Of a stretch of DNA of 23,333 bases, positions 23,333 through 23,333 are shown one piece after another. The notes beneath the pieces are model-generated. The model worked only from the letters and a program-made list of their open reading frames with translations. It made no database searches and was not told the DNA's origin. The stretch's first letter is position 1; the number at the start of each line of letters is the position of its first letter. The translations under genes were made by a program, and so were the position numbers. The DNA comes from a virus. The stretch spans positions 1 to 23,333 of IMG/VR virus record IMGVR_UViG_3300020452_001191; one strand, given 5' to 3'.

Positions 23333-23333
23333 T

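Noticed and set aside
1-23333. tRNA genes, riboswitches, insertion sequences or an integrase/attachment site
   Set aside because: I looked for cloverleaf T-arm signatures, IS-type terminal repeats and recombinase motifs and saw none apart from the tRNA-like domain of the tmRNA.

Overview
The window looks like part of the genome of a large tailed, contractile (T4-type, myovirus-like) phage of a Bacteroidota (Flavobacterium-like) host. The phage assignment rests on recognisable T4-type morphogenesis genes: tail sheath, portal, prohead protease/scaffold, major capsid protein, a gp4-like head-completion nuclease fold, a probable gp26-like baseplate protein and a gp47-like (Mre11/SbcD) nuclease. 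The host assignment is an inference. It rests on very high A+T, absence of Shine-Dalgarno sites before starts, TAnnTTTG-type promoter boxes, a domain typical of Bacteroidota proteins in four small paralogues, and a tmRNA whose predicted resume codon is GGN. Layout: (1) 21-5572, minus strand: a gp26-like zinc-motif protein, a terminator, a double-size tail sheath (1283 aa) and a coiled-coil protein with a capsid-targeting-like N-terminus. (2) 5624-9869, accessory region: four related small plus-strand genes in the order A, B, C, D (A resembles C, B resembles D). A phage-encoded tmRNA lies between A and B. Three minus-strand genes, including a TPR-glycosyltransferase, lie between B and C. (3) 9945-15638, plus strand: a 501-aa protein with an ADP-ribosyltransferase-like C-terminus, a 990-aa multidomain protein, both with capsid-targeting-like N-termini, and a gp47-like nuclease whose start codon lies in a long inverted repeat. 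(4) 15689-22643, minus strand, the head operon: a 229-aa protein, portal, a fused prohead protease/scaffold and the major capsid protein, in the T4 order 20-21/22-23. A short plus-strand homing-endonuclease-like gene is wedged between portal and protease. (5) 22677-23204, plus strand: a gp4-like protein, then the C-terminal end of a minus-strand gene that leaves the window. How it fits together: portal, protease/scaffold and capsid protein build the prohead. The scaffold part carries nine (I/L)AE tripeptides at exact 14-residue spacing, the consensus cut by T4-type gp21 proteases, so the core looks built to be shredded by its own protease. Four other proteins start with a T4 capsid-targeting-like motif and are candidates for packaged, ejected internal proteins; one of these has an ART-like end, reminiscent of T4 Alt. 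The tmRNA is the most striking RNA element: an intact 7-bp alanine-type acceptor stem with the G3-U70 wobble, a clear first pseudoknot, and a tag frame of about 30 codons, far longer than the usual bacterial tag. All assignments come from reading the sequence; no database search was run.
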